Shown here one piece after another: positions 24,627 to 32,741 of a stretch of DNA of 41,112 bases. The DNA is taken from positions 1 to 41,112 of the forward strand of contig JAFRGA010000024.1 of NCBI GenBank assembly GCA_017434045.1, written 5' to 3'. Source of the stretch: Eggerthellaceae bacterium (GTDB lineage: Bacteria; Actinomycetota; Coriobacteriia; Coriobacteriales; Eggerthellaceae). Position numbers and translations under genes: made by a program. Below the pieces are notes generated by a model that saw only the letters and a program-made list of their open reading frames with translations, made no database searches and was not told where the DNA came from. How positions within the stretch are numbered: position 1 is the first letter of the stretch; each line of letters opens with the position of its first letter.

Positions 24627-24703
24627 GCCCCCATAGCTCAGTTGTATAGAGCAGCTGCCTTCTAAGCAGCGGGTCGTAGGTTAGAGTCCTACTGGGGGCG
24701 CCA
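24627..24703 (+). tRNA. tRNA-Arg (TCT) with altered elbow
   Basis: Acceptor GCCCCCA pairs with TGGGGGC; anticodon stem GCTGC/GCAGC holds loop CTTCTAA with anticodon TCT; T-stem GTAGG/CCTAC; discriminator G and encoded CCA. The T-loop is TTAGAGT, so the near-universal C56 is A. The D-loop reads AGTTGTATA, so G19 is T. The normal G19-C56 elbow pair is thus replaced by U19-A56. All stems pair, so the gene looks functional. A weak TACACT (24613-24618) may be its -10 box. Confidence 0.92.
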
Positions 24704-24717
24704 GCAAGCTTTTCGGA

Positions 24718-24744
24718 CGAACCACCGTCATGGCGGTTCGTTTT
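24718..24744 (+). terminator. Terminator between tRNA-Arg and argF
   Basis: CGAACC-A-CC (24718-24726) pairs with GG-C-GGTTCG (24732-24740) with one A-C mismatch, followed by TTTTGTTATT. It ends only 38 nt before argF, and no separate argF promoter is evident between. Confidence 0.7.
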
Positions 24745-24782
24745 GTTATTGCCCTTGTCAAAGCGAAGCGAAAGGTACCAGG

Positions 24783-25793
24783 ATGGCAAGTTTGAAAGGC
24801 CGCGACTTACTCAAGTTGCTCGATTTCACAACGGAAGAGATTCTCCACTTGCTCGATTTGTCTCATCAGCTCAAGAAGCTTAAGCACGAGGGTGTGCCTC
24901 ATCGCTTCTTCGAGGGGCGCAATATCGTGCTTCTTTTCGAGAAGACCTCGACGCGTACGCGCTGCTCGTTCGAAGTTGCCGGTTACGACTTGGGCATGGG
25001 CGTGACGTTCCTTGACCCGGCTAGCTCGCAGGTGTCGAAGAAGGAGTCAATCGCCGATACCGCGCGCGTCCTGTCGCGTTTCTACGATGGCATCGAGTAC
25101 CGCGGTTTCGCCCAGAGCATTGTCGAGGAGCTTGCCGAGTATGCAGACTGCCCGGTTTGGAACGGCCTCACGAACGAGTGGCATCCAACCCAAATGATTG
25201 CCGACATCATGACGATGCAGGAGAACTTCGGCATGGACCTGCGTGGGCGGACCCTCGTCTTCATGGGCGATGCACGTAACAACGTGGCCAACTCGCTTAT
25301 GGTCGTCTGCGCCAAGCTCGGCATCAACTTCGTCGCTTGCGGGCCAGCGGAAAACCAGCCGGAAGCTTGGCTTATTGAAACCTGTACGAAAATAGCGGCC
25401 GAAAACGGTTCAACCGTGGTTGTGACCGACGACGTGGAGAAAGGCTGTGCGGGAGCAGATGCCATCTACACCGATGTGTGGGTGTCGATGGGCGAGCCCG
25501 ATGAAGTTTGGGAGCAGCGCATCGCCTCGCTTTCTCCTTATCAGGTGAACGCCCGGGTCATGGAGCTTGCCGGCCCCGATGCGATTTTCCTGCACTGCCT
25601 GCCCTCCTTCCATGACACGAACACGGTCATAGGGGCGAGGATTGCCGAACAGTTCGGAATCAACGAGATGGAAGTGACGAACGAAGTCTTCGAGTCGGAG
25701 CAGTCGCGCGTGTTCGACGAGGCCGAAAACCGCATGCACGCGATAAAGGCCGTCATATACGCGACCATGTCTGACGAACCCCTCTCAGACTAA
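24783..25793 (+). CDS. argF: Ornithine carbamoyltransferase
   Basis: Interconverts ornithine plus carbamoyl phosphate with citrulline plus phosphate; 336 aa. Carbamoyl-phosphate site STRTR is at 56-60 (EKTSTRTRCSFEVAGYD), HPTQ at 134-137, FMGDARNNVANSL marks the ornithine domain and HCLP is at 271-274. The length and SLKGRDLLKLLDFTTEEI start resemble the E. coli ArgF / catabolic ArcB branch, so it may serve the arginine deiminase pathway rather than arginine synthesis; arcA and arcC are not in the window. A ribosome site AAAGG lies before ATG 24783. It sits 80 nt after tRNA-Arg. sppA follows within about 20 nt and may be co-transcribed. Confidence 0.93.
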   Translation: MASLKGRDLLKLLDFTTEEILHLLDLSHQLKKLKHEGVPHRFFEGRNIVLLFEKTSTRTRCSFEVAGYDLGMGVTFLDPASSQVSKKESIADTARVLSRFYDGIEYRGFAQSIVEELAEYADCPVWNGLTNEWHPTQMIADIMTMQENFGMDLRGRTLVFMGDARNNVANSLMVVCAKLGINFVACGPAENQPEAWLIETCTKIAAENGSTVVVTDDVEKGCAGADAIYTDVWVSMGEPDEVWEQRIASLSPYQVNARVMELAGPDAIFLHCLPSFHDTNTVIGARIAEQFGINEMEVTNEVFESEQSRVFDEAENRMHAIKAVIYATMSDEPLSD

Positions 25794-25811
25794 CGTGAAG
25801 AAGTGATACCG

Positions 25812-27221
25812 ATGACATCGAGCGAAGATTATTGGAACCATCAGATGCCGCCCGTTCCGCAATCAATCTCGCAGTCCGCTGATCCGCTGCCTCAGACACA
25901 GCCAGCGGATTCGCAGCGTGAATTGCAAGTGCCGTCCCAGGAGCAGCAGGGCGGAGCCGAACAGGTTCAAACGTCAGCGCAGCCGCAGCCAGCCCCGCAG
26001 CCTGCAGCACAGCCGCAGCCGCAGCCGACGGCCGCTCAGCCACAAACGTCAGCACGGCCGACGGCAGCTCAGGCTCAAGCCTCAGCGCAGCCGCAGCCGC
26101 AGCCTGCAGCACAGCCGGCGGCAGCCCAGCCGCAGCCTGCAGCTCAGTCGACGCCGCAGCCGTCTCCAGCGCGGCCCGAGCCATCGGCTCGGGTTCAGGC
26201 TGCTCCCCAGGCGTTCCGTACGCCTGCGGGTACACCGGTCGGTGGGCCGTCGGGATCACCCTATGCTTCGGCGAAGCAATTCAGCGCAACCGGAGTGCAG
26301 CAGAAGAGCGGCCGCGGATGGATTGTCGCAATAGTGGCGATTGTATGCCTGTTCGCCTTCATGGCGTTCAGCGTCAAGGCTTGCAACGATTCCATGTCGT
26401 CCATATCGACCCTGGGAGGCAAGGGCCTTTCCGATTTGAACGAAGACGCCGTGGCCATACTTGAGCTCGATGGAACCATTCAATACGACGGCAGCGCCTG
26501 CAGCCCCGAAGGGTTCAAGGAGCTCCTCGATCAAGCGCAAGACGACGAACATGTGAAAGCGCTCGTCATTCGCGTTAACTCGGGTGGAGGAACCGCAACT
26601 GCGGGTGAGGAGATGGCGGAGTACTTGCGCCAGTTCGAAAAGCCCGTCGTGATCTCGAGCGCCTCCATCAACGCGTCTGCCGCATACGAGATCTCAGCTC
26701 AGGCCGATTACATCTACGTCGCCAAGTCAACCGAGATCGGGTCTATCGGCACTGCGATGGAGGTCACGGACCTGTCGGGCCTGATGGAGAAGCTCGGCAT
26801 AAGGATGGAGACCATCACCTCCGCCGATAGCAAGGATTCTTCTTACGGTTATCGTCCCCTCTCCGACGAGGAAAGGGCTTATTACAAAAGAATGATCGAC
26901 CAGATTAACGACATGTTCATCGAGAACGTAGCCGAAGGTCGCCACATGGACGTTGCCAAAGTACGTAAACTGGCGACTGGCCTGGTGTTTACGGGCGTGG
27001 ATTCAATCGACAACGGGCTTGCGGATGCGATAGGCACGCGAGAAGATGCCATCAAGAAGGCCGCAGAGCTTGCAGGCATAGCCGATTACACGACGGTCAA
27101 CTTGAGCATGACGAACTATGATTTAAGTGAGCTCGCATATCTGTTGGGCGAGGACCGTTCCGCAACACGAGAACTGATCACTCTGCTCGAAAAAGCTGAA
27201 CAGGGTAGCAACCTGCACTAG
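25812..27221 (+). CDS. sppA: Signal peptide peptidase SppA-like S49 protease
   Basis: Membrane-anchored serine protease of family S49; 469 aa. The first ~150 residues are low complexity, rich in Gln, Ala and Pro (PQPQPAAQP-type repeats), and probably cytosolic and disordered. One membrane helix (about 170-188, IVAIVAIVCLFAFMAFSV) follows, then the protease domain: VIRVNSGGGTATAGEEM, the nucleophile Ser about 289 in NASAAYEIS (families more often have ASGGY), and a general-base Lys about 341 in TSADSKDSSYGY. The spacing fits the Bacillus-type Ser-Lys dyad. ATG 25812 is preferred over GTG 25803, with GAAGAAG upstream. A 16-nt gap separates it from the metG-like gene. Confidence 0.88.
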   Translation: MTSSEDYWNHQMPPVPQSISQSADPLPQTQPADSQRELQVPSQEQQGGAEQVQTSAQPQPAPQPAAQPQPQPTAAQPQTSARPTAAQAQASAQPQPQPAAQPAAAQPQPAAQSTPQPSPARPEPSARVQAAPQAFRTPAGTPVGGPSGSPYASAKQFSATGVQQKSGRGWIVAIVAIVCLFAFMAFSVKACNDSMSSISTLGGKGLSDLNEDAVAILELDGTIQYDGSACSPEGFKELLDQAQDDEHVKALVIRVNSGGGTATAGEEMAEYLRQFEKPVVISSASINASAAYEISAQADYIYVAKSTEIGSIGTAMEVTDLSGLMEKLGIRMETITSADSKDSSYGYRPLSDEERAYYKRMIDQINDMFIENVAEGRHMDVAKVRKLATGLVFTGVDSIDNGLADAIGTREDAIKKAAELAGIADYTTVNLSMTNYDLSELAYLLGEDRSATRELITLLEKAEQGSNLH

Positions 27222-27237
27222 CCAAGGGGGATTCAAC

Positions 27238-29220
27238 ATGTCAACGCAATCGTTCGAGCGCCAGGAATGGCCGGCGCGCGCTGTGGTGACAGCAGGCATG
27301 CCGTACGGAAACAAGCCGCTGCATTTCGGCCATATCGCCGGCGTGTTCGTTCCCGCCGATTGTTACGCTCGGTTTCTGCGCGATCGCATCGGCGCCGAGA
27401 ACGTCCGCTTCATCAGCGGAACCGACTGCTTCGGTTCGCCTATCGACGAAGGGTATCGAAAGCTCGTGGAGGCAGGCGAGTTCGACGGCACCATCGCCGA
27501 GTACGTGCAGCGGAACCACGATGCGCAAAAGGCGACACTCGACGCGTACGACATCTCGCTTTCGATTTACGAGGGATCTGGTATAGGCCATGCCGGTGAG
27601 TGCCAACAACTGGTCTCCGAGAACCTCATTCGCCGCTTGCACGAGAACGGCTATTTGCATAAGCGTTCCACGATGCAGTTCTACGACGCGGAAGCAGGTA
27701 TTTATCTCAACGGCCGTCAGGTGCAGGGTCGCTGTCCGGTGCAGGGATGCAAGTCGGATCAAGGGTACGCGGACGAGTGCTCGTTAGGGCATAGCTATGC
27801 GCCCGAAGACCTCATCGCGCCGAAGTCGACGGTGACGGGGACGGTACCGGAAATGCGGCCGGTCGACAACTGGTACTTCGATTTGCCGGCTTTCAGAGAG
27901 TTTCTCATCGAGCATGTTGAGGGCCTTCAGGATGATCCCGATATCCGCTCAATTGTGCCGCAGACCTGCGCAGAGTTCCTCGGTGCGCCCATCATTTACG
28001 TGAAGAACGACGAGCGGGGCCTGTTCGACGAGGTGGCGGCCCAGCTTCCCGCCCACACCGTACGCGAACCCGAGAAGGGCAAGGCATCGTTCGAGGTGGA
28101 ATTCGACACGATTGACGACCGCGATCTGGCGCGCGACGTGTTGCGCCGCGCCGGGTTGCGTTTCCGCACGGGAAAGGCGCTCGTCCCGTTCCGCATCACC
28201 GGAAACATCGATTGGGGCGTGAAGGCTCCCGTTATCGACGGCGTCGAGGGTTTGACCGTATGGTGCTGGCCGGAGAGCCTGTGGGCTCCCATTTCGTTTA
28301 CCATGGCGGCAAACGATGCCCTCGGGCTTCCCGAGGGGAGCTGGCGTGATTTCTGGTGTGCGGACGATGCGGAGGTATATCAGTTCATCGGGCAGGATAA
28401 CCTCTACTTCTACGGGGTAGTGCAGCCGGCGCTGTGGGAGGCGTTGCGCCCAGGAGATATCTTCTTCCACGAGGCGACGGAGCACCCCCTCAAGCAGACG
28501 AGGCTCATCGCAAACTACCATGTGCTTTTGGGAAACAAGAAGGCATCGTCATCGGGTTCGGTGAAGCCCCCCACGGCAGATGAGCTGTTGCAGCACTACA
28601 CCGTCGACCAATTGAGGTCGCATTTCCTTGCGCTTGGGCTCGACCAGAAGTCAGTGGGCTTCAAGCCCAAGGCGTTCGACCCCGATGAGAATGTAAGAAA
28701 TGACACTCGGATAGCCGATCCTGCTTTGAAGGAATCGAAGCTGCTCTCCAACGTGTTCAACAGGTTGGCTCGAAGCGTGCTATACGAGGCGAAGCGCAAT
28801 TTCGAGTGCAGAATCCCCCTGGATGAGCCGACGCCTCAAGTTGTCGCCCGCGTCCATGAGGTCCTTGCCAGCTACGATCGCACGATGAAGAAGGCCGAGC
28901 TGCATTCGATCATGTCGCTGATGGACGAGTTCATCCGCTACGCGAACAAGGCTTGGGCAGACGGCATCTCTGCGGCGGAGTCTGCCGGCGATGAGGGCGC
29001 ACGGCGCCAGGTGCTTGCCGATGCGGCTTACCTGCTTTGGATTTGCGCTTTGCTCATGCATCCGGTTGTTCCGAAGGGGTGCGAGGACATTTGCGAAAAG
29101 CTCGCTTTCGATAAGGGGATGTTCTTCAGCTGGAACCACAGCTTCGAGACGCTCGGCGAGCTCGACCCCTGCGGCGATCATGCTGTGGAAGAGCTTCCGC
29201 CCCGGTACGATTTCTTCTAA
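27238..29220 (+). CDS. metG: Divergent methionyl-tRNA synthetase-like class I enzyme
   Basis: 660 aa. The MetRS architecture is visible: class I HIGH loop HFGHIAG (29-35), a zinc knuckle CPVQGC-x9-CSLGH (166-185), FIGQDNLYFYGVVQPALW in place of the usual GKDIIYFH, and an anticodon-domain-like C-terminus (FNRLARSVLYEAKRNF). Key departures: the catalytic KMSKS loop reads KASSS (435-439, nt 28540-28554), losing the second lysine; the TDEHG stretch reads TDCFG (62-66); and about 70 extra residues (256-325) sit before the second half of the Rossmann fold. AAGGGGG precedes ATG 27238. It may be the cell's diverged MetRS or a paralogue with another substrate. The symbol is the closest family name only. 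Confidence 0.75.
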   Translation: MSTQSFERQEWPARAVVTAGMPYGNKPLHFGHIAGVFVPADCYARFLRDRIGAENVRFISGTDCFGSPIDEGYRKLVEAGEFDGTIAEYVQRNHDAQKATLDAYDISLSIYEGSGIGHAGECQQLVSENLIRRLHENGYLHKRSTMQFYDAEAGIYLNGRQVQGRCPVQGCKSDQGYADECSLGHSYAPEDLIAPKSTVTGTVPEMRPVDNWYFDLPAFREFLIEHVEGLQDDPDIRSIVPQTCAEFLGAPIIYVKNDERGLFDEVAAQLPAHTVREPEKGKASFEVEFDTIDDRDLARDVLRRAGLRFRTGKALVPFRITGNIDWGVKAPVIDGVEGLTVWCWPESLWAPISFTMAANDALGLPEGSWRDFWCADDAEVYQFIGQDNLYFYGVVQPALWEALRPGDIFFHEATEHPLKQTRLIANYHVLLGNKKASSSGSVKPPTADELLQHYTVDQLRSHFLALGLDQKSVGFKPKAFDPDENVRNDTRIADPALKESKLLSNVFNRLARSVLYEAKRNFECRIPLDEPTPQVVARVHEVLASYDRTMKKAELHSIMSLMDEFIRYANKAWADGISAAESAGDEGARRQVLADAAYLLWICALLMHPVVPKGCEDICEKLAFDKGMFFSWNHSFETLGELDPCGDHAVEELPPRYDFF

Positions 29221-29230
29221 TAAACAAGGG

Positions 29231-29267
29231 CGCAAACGCCGGGAGAACGTTTCTCTCGGCGTTTGCG
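29231..29267. terminator. Hairpin after the metG-like gene
   Basis: CGCAAACGCCGGGAGA (29231-29246) pairs with 29252-29267 with one mismatch. There is no clear T-run on the plus side, so it may be a processing or Rho-assisted end. Confidence 0.6.
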
Positions 29268-29440
29268 ATTGCCGTTCTTACGTGTTTGTAACCAGAAACC
29301 AACGTATTCAACATAAAGGCAGATAAGCGGCCCGCAGACTGCATATTCAGGCCCGTGACGTGGATGAATGCAATTTTTTCTCCACAATTGCATGGTAGTC
29401 TATGTTCCATTATCACCACGAAGGGAAAAAGGATATTCTC

Positions 29441-30610
29441 ATGGAACGTTCTTTTAAGATGACGTCGTGCGGAATCATTGCGGCTTTCGTCGCCGCTCTA
29501 ATGGCGATGGCCATGTTCGCCTCACCCGCTTATGCGGTTACTGCTGCAGAGAAGGAAGCCGAAGCTGAGGAAGCCCTTAAACAGCTTCACTCAATGCAAG
29601 AGACGCTTCAACAGACTTCTTCAGAGTATTATCAGTCACTCGCCGAGTATCAGGATGCAGTGACCCTGCGCGATGCCGCCCAAGCCCGCATTGACGAGAT
29701 CACCAAGGAAATCGCGTCGATTCAATCACGTCTTGGCGAACGCGCCCGCGATATGTACCGCCACGGTTCCGCATCATTTGTTGACCTGCTGTTCGGTGCT
29801 GCTACTTTCGATGAGTTCACTCAGAACCTGGCCGTCTTGAACCGCGTGAACGAAAGCGACGCCAAGATGGTCAGCGATCAACGCAAGTACAGGGAAGAGG
29901 CGGAAAAGCAGAAAGAAGAATACGCTAAGCAGACAGCCATCGCCGATGATAAGGCCAAGAAGGCGGGCGAAGCGTATCAGAAGTCTCAGAAGCTCGTCGT
30001 CCAAATGGAAGAGACCTATAACAGCCTCAGCGCCGAAGCTGCGAGATTGTATGAGGAAGAGCGGATTGCCGCTGAGCAGGCTGCTGCTGAAGCTGCCGCC
30101 GCCGCTGCGGCTGAGGCAGCCGCAGCCGAGGCTGCTGCCGCTGAAGCCGCCGAAATGGAAGGCGGCGCCGCCGAAATGGAAGGCGGCGATGATGCTGAGA
30201 TGACGGGCGGAATTCAGAACGATGATGGAACTGTAACCGATTCCGAGACGGGTCAGGTCTACAGCTCGGCTGCTGAGTATTCGTCATCGACTGGAAATGC
30301 GATCGTCGATCGTGCTGCCTCTATGCTTGGCAGTTCGTACCGTTACGGCGGCACTGGCGAAGATGGAACTTTTGACTGCTCTGGCTTGGTGGGTTATGCA
30401 ATCACCGGCACTACCGAGCGAATTGGCAACACGACGTCGTTCATGGAGGATTACAATCAGGTTAGCGATCCTCAGCCTGGCGACATCGCCGTGAACGAGG
30501 GGCATACCGGCATCTACATCGGCAATGGCCAGATGATCCATGCTTCGGATGAGAGCACGGGCGTCATTACTGGCCCCGTCCAATCAGGGATGATATTTGT
30601 GCGCCCCTAG
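29441..30610 (+). CDS. Secreted NlpC/P60 peptidoglycan hydrolase, coiled-coil type (copy 1)
   Basis: 389 aa. The N-terminal signal peptide ends in ASPAYA (cleavage near residue 32). A long coiled coil (about 33-225, VTAAEKEAEAEEALKQLHSMQE onward), an Ala/Glu-rich linker with two MEGG units, and a C-terminal NlpC/P60 domain follow. The catalytic set is Cys313 (FDCSGL), His355 (GHTGIYIG) and His367 (MIHA). The architecture matches the CwlO/RipA type D,L-endopeptidases that cut stem peptides during growth and separation. ATG 29441 has AAAAAGGA upstream. A paralogue with the same start motif and catalytic domain lies directly downstream. Confidence 0.9.
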   Translation: MERSFKMTSCGIIAAFVAALMAMAMFASPAYAVTAAEKEAEAEEALKQLHSMQETLQQTSSEYYQSLAEYQDAVTLRDAAQARIDEITKEIASIQSRLGERARDMYRHGSASFVDLLFGAATFDEFTQNLAVLNRVNESDAKMVSDQRKYREEAEKQKEEYAKQTAIADDKAKKAGEAYQKSQKLVVQMEETYNSLSAEAARLYEEERIAAEQAAAEAAAAAAAEAAAAEAAAAEAAEMEGGAAEMEGGDDAEMTGGIQNDDGTVTDSETGQVYSSAAEYSSSTGNAIVDRAASMLGSSYRYGGTGEDGTFDCSGLVGYAITGTTERIGNTTSFMEDYNQVSDPQPGDIAVNEGHTGIYIGNGQMIHASDESTGVITGPVQSGMIFVRP

Positions 30611-30650
30611 CGCTCGCTCCATAGTGCCCCATTAACATCTTGCCTCATTA

Positions 30651-30681
30651 CAAGCTGCCGGATCTGCGATCCGGCAGCTTG
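30651..30681. terminator. Hairpin after NlpC/P60 copy 1
   Basis: Perfect 14-bp stem (CAAGCTGCCGGATC at 30651-30664 and its complement at 30668-30681) with a TGC loop. The tail GCTTCTTG is only moderately T-rich. Confidence 0.7.
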
Positions 30682-30716
30682 GCTTCTTGTAGTAGTGTTC
30701 TCATAAGACACAACAT

Positions 30717-30763
30717 TTTGTATGCAAAATTGAAACTGTGAAGTTTCAAAGATTGTCGTGTGG
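30717..30763. promoter_or_regulatory. Inverted repeats in the leader of NlpC/P60 copy 2
   Basis: Two adjacent small palindromes: ATTTTG-TATG-CAAAAT (near 30715-30730) and TTGAAACT-GTGA-AGTTTCAA (near 30731-30750), about 120 nt before the gene. They could be operators or leader hairpins. The motifs of the c-di-AMP (ydaO) riboswitch, common upstream of such hydrolases, were not recognised. Confidence 0.4.
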
Positions 30764-30870
30764 CTCTGACGTTGTATTTTATGGATGCCAGGTTACAGGA
30801 TTAGCATCTTTTCACCTATATGTGGTAACCTCTTTATCATGCGAAACGCTATGCAAATGGAGGTTAAACG

Positions 30871-32175
30871 ATGCAGCATACGACGCAGGGCTATTCCAAG
30901 CTCTTCCAACGCTCATCTCTCATCATTGGCGCTATCCTGGTATCCCTTGGGCTGGCACTGTGTTGCCTAGTGCCCTCGGCCCATGCAGTGACCGCTGCCG
31001 AAAAGCAAGCCGAAGCGGAGGAAGCGCTCGCAAACCTCACGGCGATGCAGGAATCGCTCGATCGTCTTTCCGCAGAATACGGCGAGGCTGTCATGGCCCA
31101 GGAAAAAGCGGAGAAGAAGCGCGATAAGGCCGAAGCGCGCATTGGCGAAATCAGCAAGGAGCTGACGGAAGTGCAGGGTCGCTTGAACGAGCGTGCTCGC
31201 GAAACGTATCGTTCCGGCGGTGTTACGTTCCTGGAAATGGTGCTGGGCGCACGCACGTTTGAAGAGTTCGCCACTAGTCTCGATATGGCCAATCGGGTGA
31301 ATCAGAGTGACGCTCAGATGGTTGAAACTCAGAAAAACTTGAAAACCGAGGCCGAAGAACAGGCCGTGATATTGGATGAACAGGCTGAAATTGCCGCCAA
31401 GAAATCCGATGAGGCCAAAGAGGCAGCTCGTCAAGCCGAAGCAACCGTAGCGGAGATGCAGGCTACGTACGACAGCCTGAGCGCGGAAGCCGCTGCGCTC
31501 CTCGAGGAAGAGCGAAAAGCTCGCGAAGCCGAGGAAGCTGCACGTGCAGCTGCCGTTCTTGCTGCTGCGCAGGCGCAGGCTGAGGCTGAAGAAGCAGAGC
31601 GCGCTGCCCAGGCGGCCGATGAGGAGTCTTCTCAGGATAGTGACGAAGAAGACGAAGACGAAGACGAAGCTGACGACGAAGGCGAGAACGAGAACGACGA
31701 GGGCGCAGACGAGAACGACGGGGACGACGAAGACGAGGAGAACTCGGACGAAAGCGCCTCTGAAAACGAGAACGAAGACGAAGAAGATGACTCGAATGAG
31801 TCGAATGGCAACGATGAGCCTAAGGAGCAAAAAACTGAGGAGCCCGCATACGAAGGTGGTTCCGACACCGTGAGCCGTGCGTATGCCTGCATCGGTGCTC
31901 CTTACGTATGGGGAGGTGTCGGGCCTGGAGGATACGATTGCTCGGGTCTGGTGAGCTACTGCCTGTCAGGTTCCCATATCCGTCTCGGCACCACGTATAC
32001 GTTCATGGGGTGGCCTCGGGTTGCCAATCCGCAGCCTGGCGATATTGCTGTGAACTCGGGCCATACGAGCGTCTACATCGGCAATGGCCAAATGATTCAC
32101 GCAGCGACGTATGGCGTAGGCGTAATCATCGGCCCTGTCCAGTCCGGTATGATTTTCGTCCGCTATTCCGGTTAA
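30871..32175 (+). CDS. Secreted NlpC/P60 peptidoglycan hydrolase with acidic linker (copy 2)
   Basis: 434 aa paralogue of the gene upstream. The signal peptide ends in SAHA (cleavage near residue 39). The mature start VTAAEKQAEAEEALANLTAMQE almost repeats that of copy 1. The coiled coil runs to about 250. A strongly acidic Asp/Glu/Asn/Ser linker of about 75-95 residues (nt about 31621-31845) replaces the short linker of copy 1. The NlpC/P60 domain has Cys357 (YDCSGL), His398 (GHTSVYIG) and His410 (MIHA). GGAGG precedes ATG 30871. The linker could bind calcium or cations or act as a spacer through the wall (inference). rnhA follows after 50 nt. Confidence 0.9.
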   Translation: MQHTTQGYSKLFQRSSLIIGAILVSLGLALCCLVPSAHAVTAAEKQAEAEEALANLTAMQESLDRLSAEYGEAVMAQEKAEKKRDKAEARIGEISKELTEVQGRLNERARETYRSGGVTFLEMVLGARTFEEFATSLDMANRVNQSDAQMVETQKNLKTEAEEQAVILDEQAEIAAKKSDEAKEAARQAEATVAEMQATYDSLSAEAAALLEEERKAREAEEAARAAAVLAAAQAQAEAEEAERAAQAADEESSQDSDEEDEDEDEADDEGENENDEGADENDGDDEDEENSDESASENENEDEEDDSNESNGNDEPKEQKTEEPAYEGGSDTVSRAYACIGAPYVWGGVGPGGYDCSGLVSYCLSGSHIRLGTTYTFMGWPRVANPQPGDIAVNSGHTSVYIGNGQMIHAATYGVGVIIGPVQSGMIFVRYSG

Positions 32176-32225
32176 CCATCCGGTGGTGAACAGCCTGCCA
32201 TCCATACAGCTGACGCGAAGAAATC

Positions 32226-32726
32226 ATGAGTGAAACACGCCCGTTGCCCAAGCATGTGGAAATATATTCTGACGGCTCCTCGAGGGGAAATCCCGGGCCT
32301 GGAGGATATGGAACTGTGCTTCGCTATATCGATGCTCAGGGAATCGCGCATGAGCGGGAGATTTCGCAAGGATTCGTGAACACGACCAACAACCGCATGG
32401 AGCTGATGGGCGCAATTGCCGGATTCGAGGCGCTCAAAGGCCCCTGCAAGGTCGATTTCTACTCCGACTCGCAGTATGTGGTGAAAGCCTTCACGGACGA
32501 CTGGATCTCCGGGTGGCTGCGGCGCGGGTGGAAGAACGCGCAGAAGCAGCCCGTGAAGAACGTTGACCTTTGGAAGCGTCTCATCGCGGCGGTTGGCCCG
32601 CATGAAGTCAGCTATCACTGGGTGCGCGGACATGCGGGACATCCCGAGAACGAGCGATGCGACGAATTGGCCACGGCTGCGGCAGATGGCGAGAACCGTC
32701 TCGTTGACGAAGGTTTTGCCTTGTAA
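32226..32726 (+). CDS. rnhA: Ribonuclease HI
   Basis: Endonuclease cutting RNA in RNA-DNA hybrids (R-loops, primers); 166 aa, normal length. The active-site acids are in place: Asp16 ([14 protein letters not shown]), Glu59 ([10 protein letters not shown]), Asp81 (FYSDSQYV) and Asp146 (NERCDELA), with His136 in [15 protein letters not shown]. The basic-protrusion region [17 protein letters not shown] is present, as in the E. coli type. It converges on engB with 15 nt between stops and no visible terminator, so the two transcripts may overlap. Confidence 0.96.
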   Translation: MSETRPLPKHVEIYSDGSSRGNPGPGGYGTVLRYIDAQGIAHEREISQGFVNTTNNRMELMGAIAGFEALKGPCKVDFYSDSQYVVKAFTDDWISGWLRRGWKNAQKQPVKNVDLWKRLIAAVGPHEVSYHWVRGHAGHPENERCDELATAAADGENRLVDEGFAL

Positions 32727-32741
32727 TCCAGCGTTTTCGTG

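Noticed and set aside
25960..26170. CAGCCG-type tandem DNA repeat as a separate element
   Set aside because: It is the coding sequence for the Gln/Pro/Ala-rich cytosolic tail of SppA and stays in frame.
30611..30870. c-di-AMP (ydaO) riboswitch before the second NlpC/P60 gene
   Set aside because: The conserved motifs of that class could not be found; only small palindromes are present.
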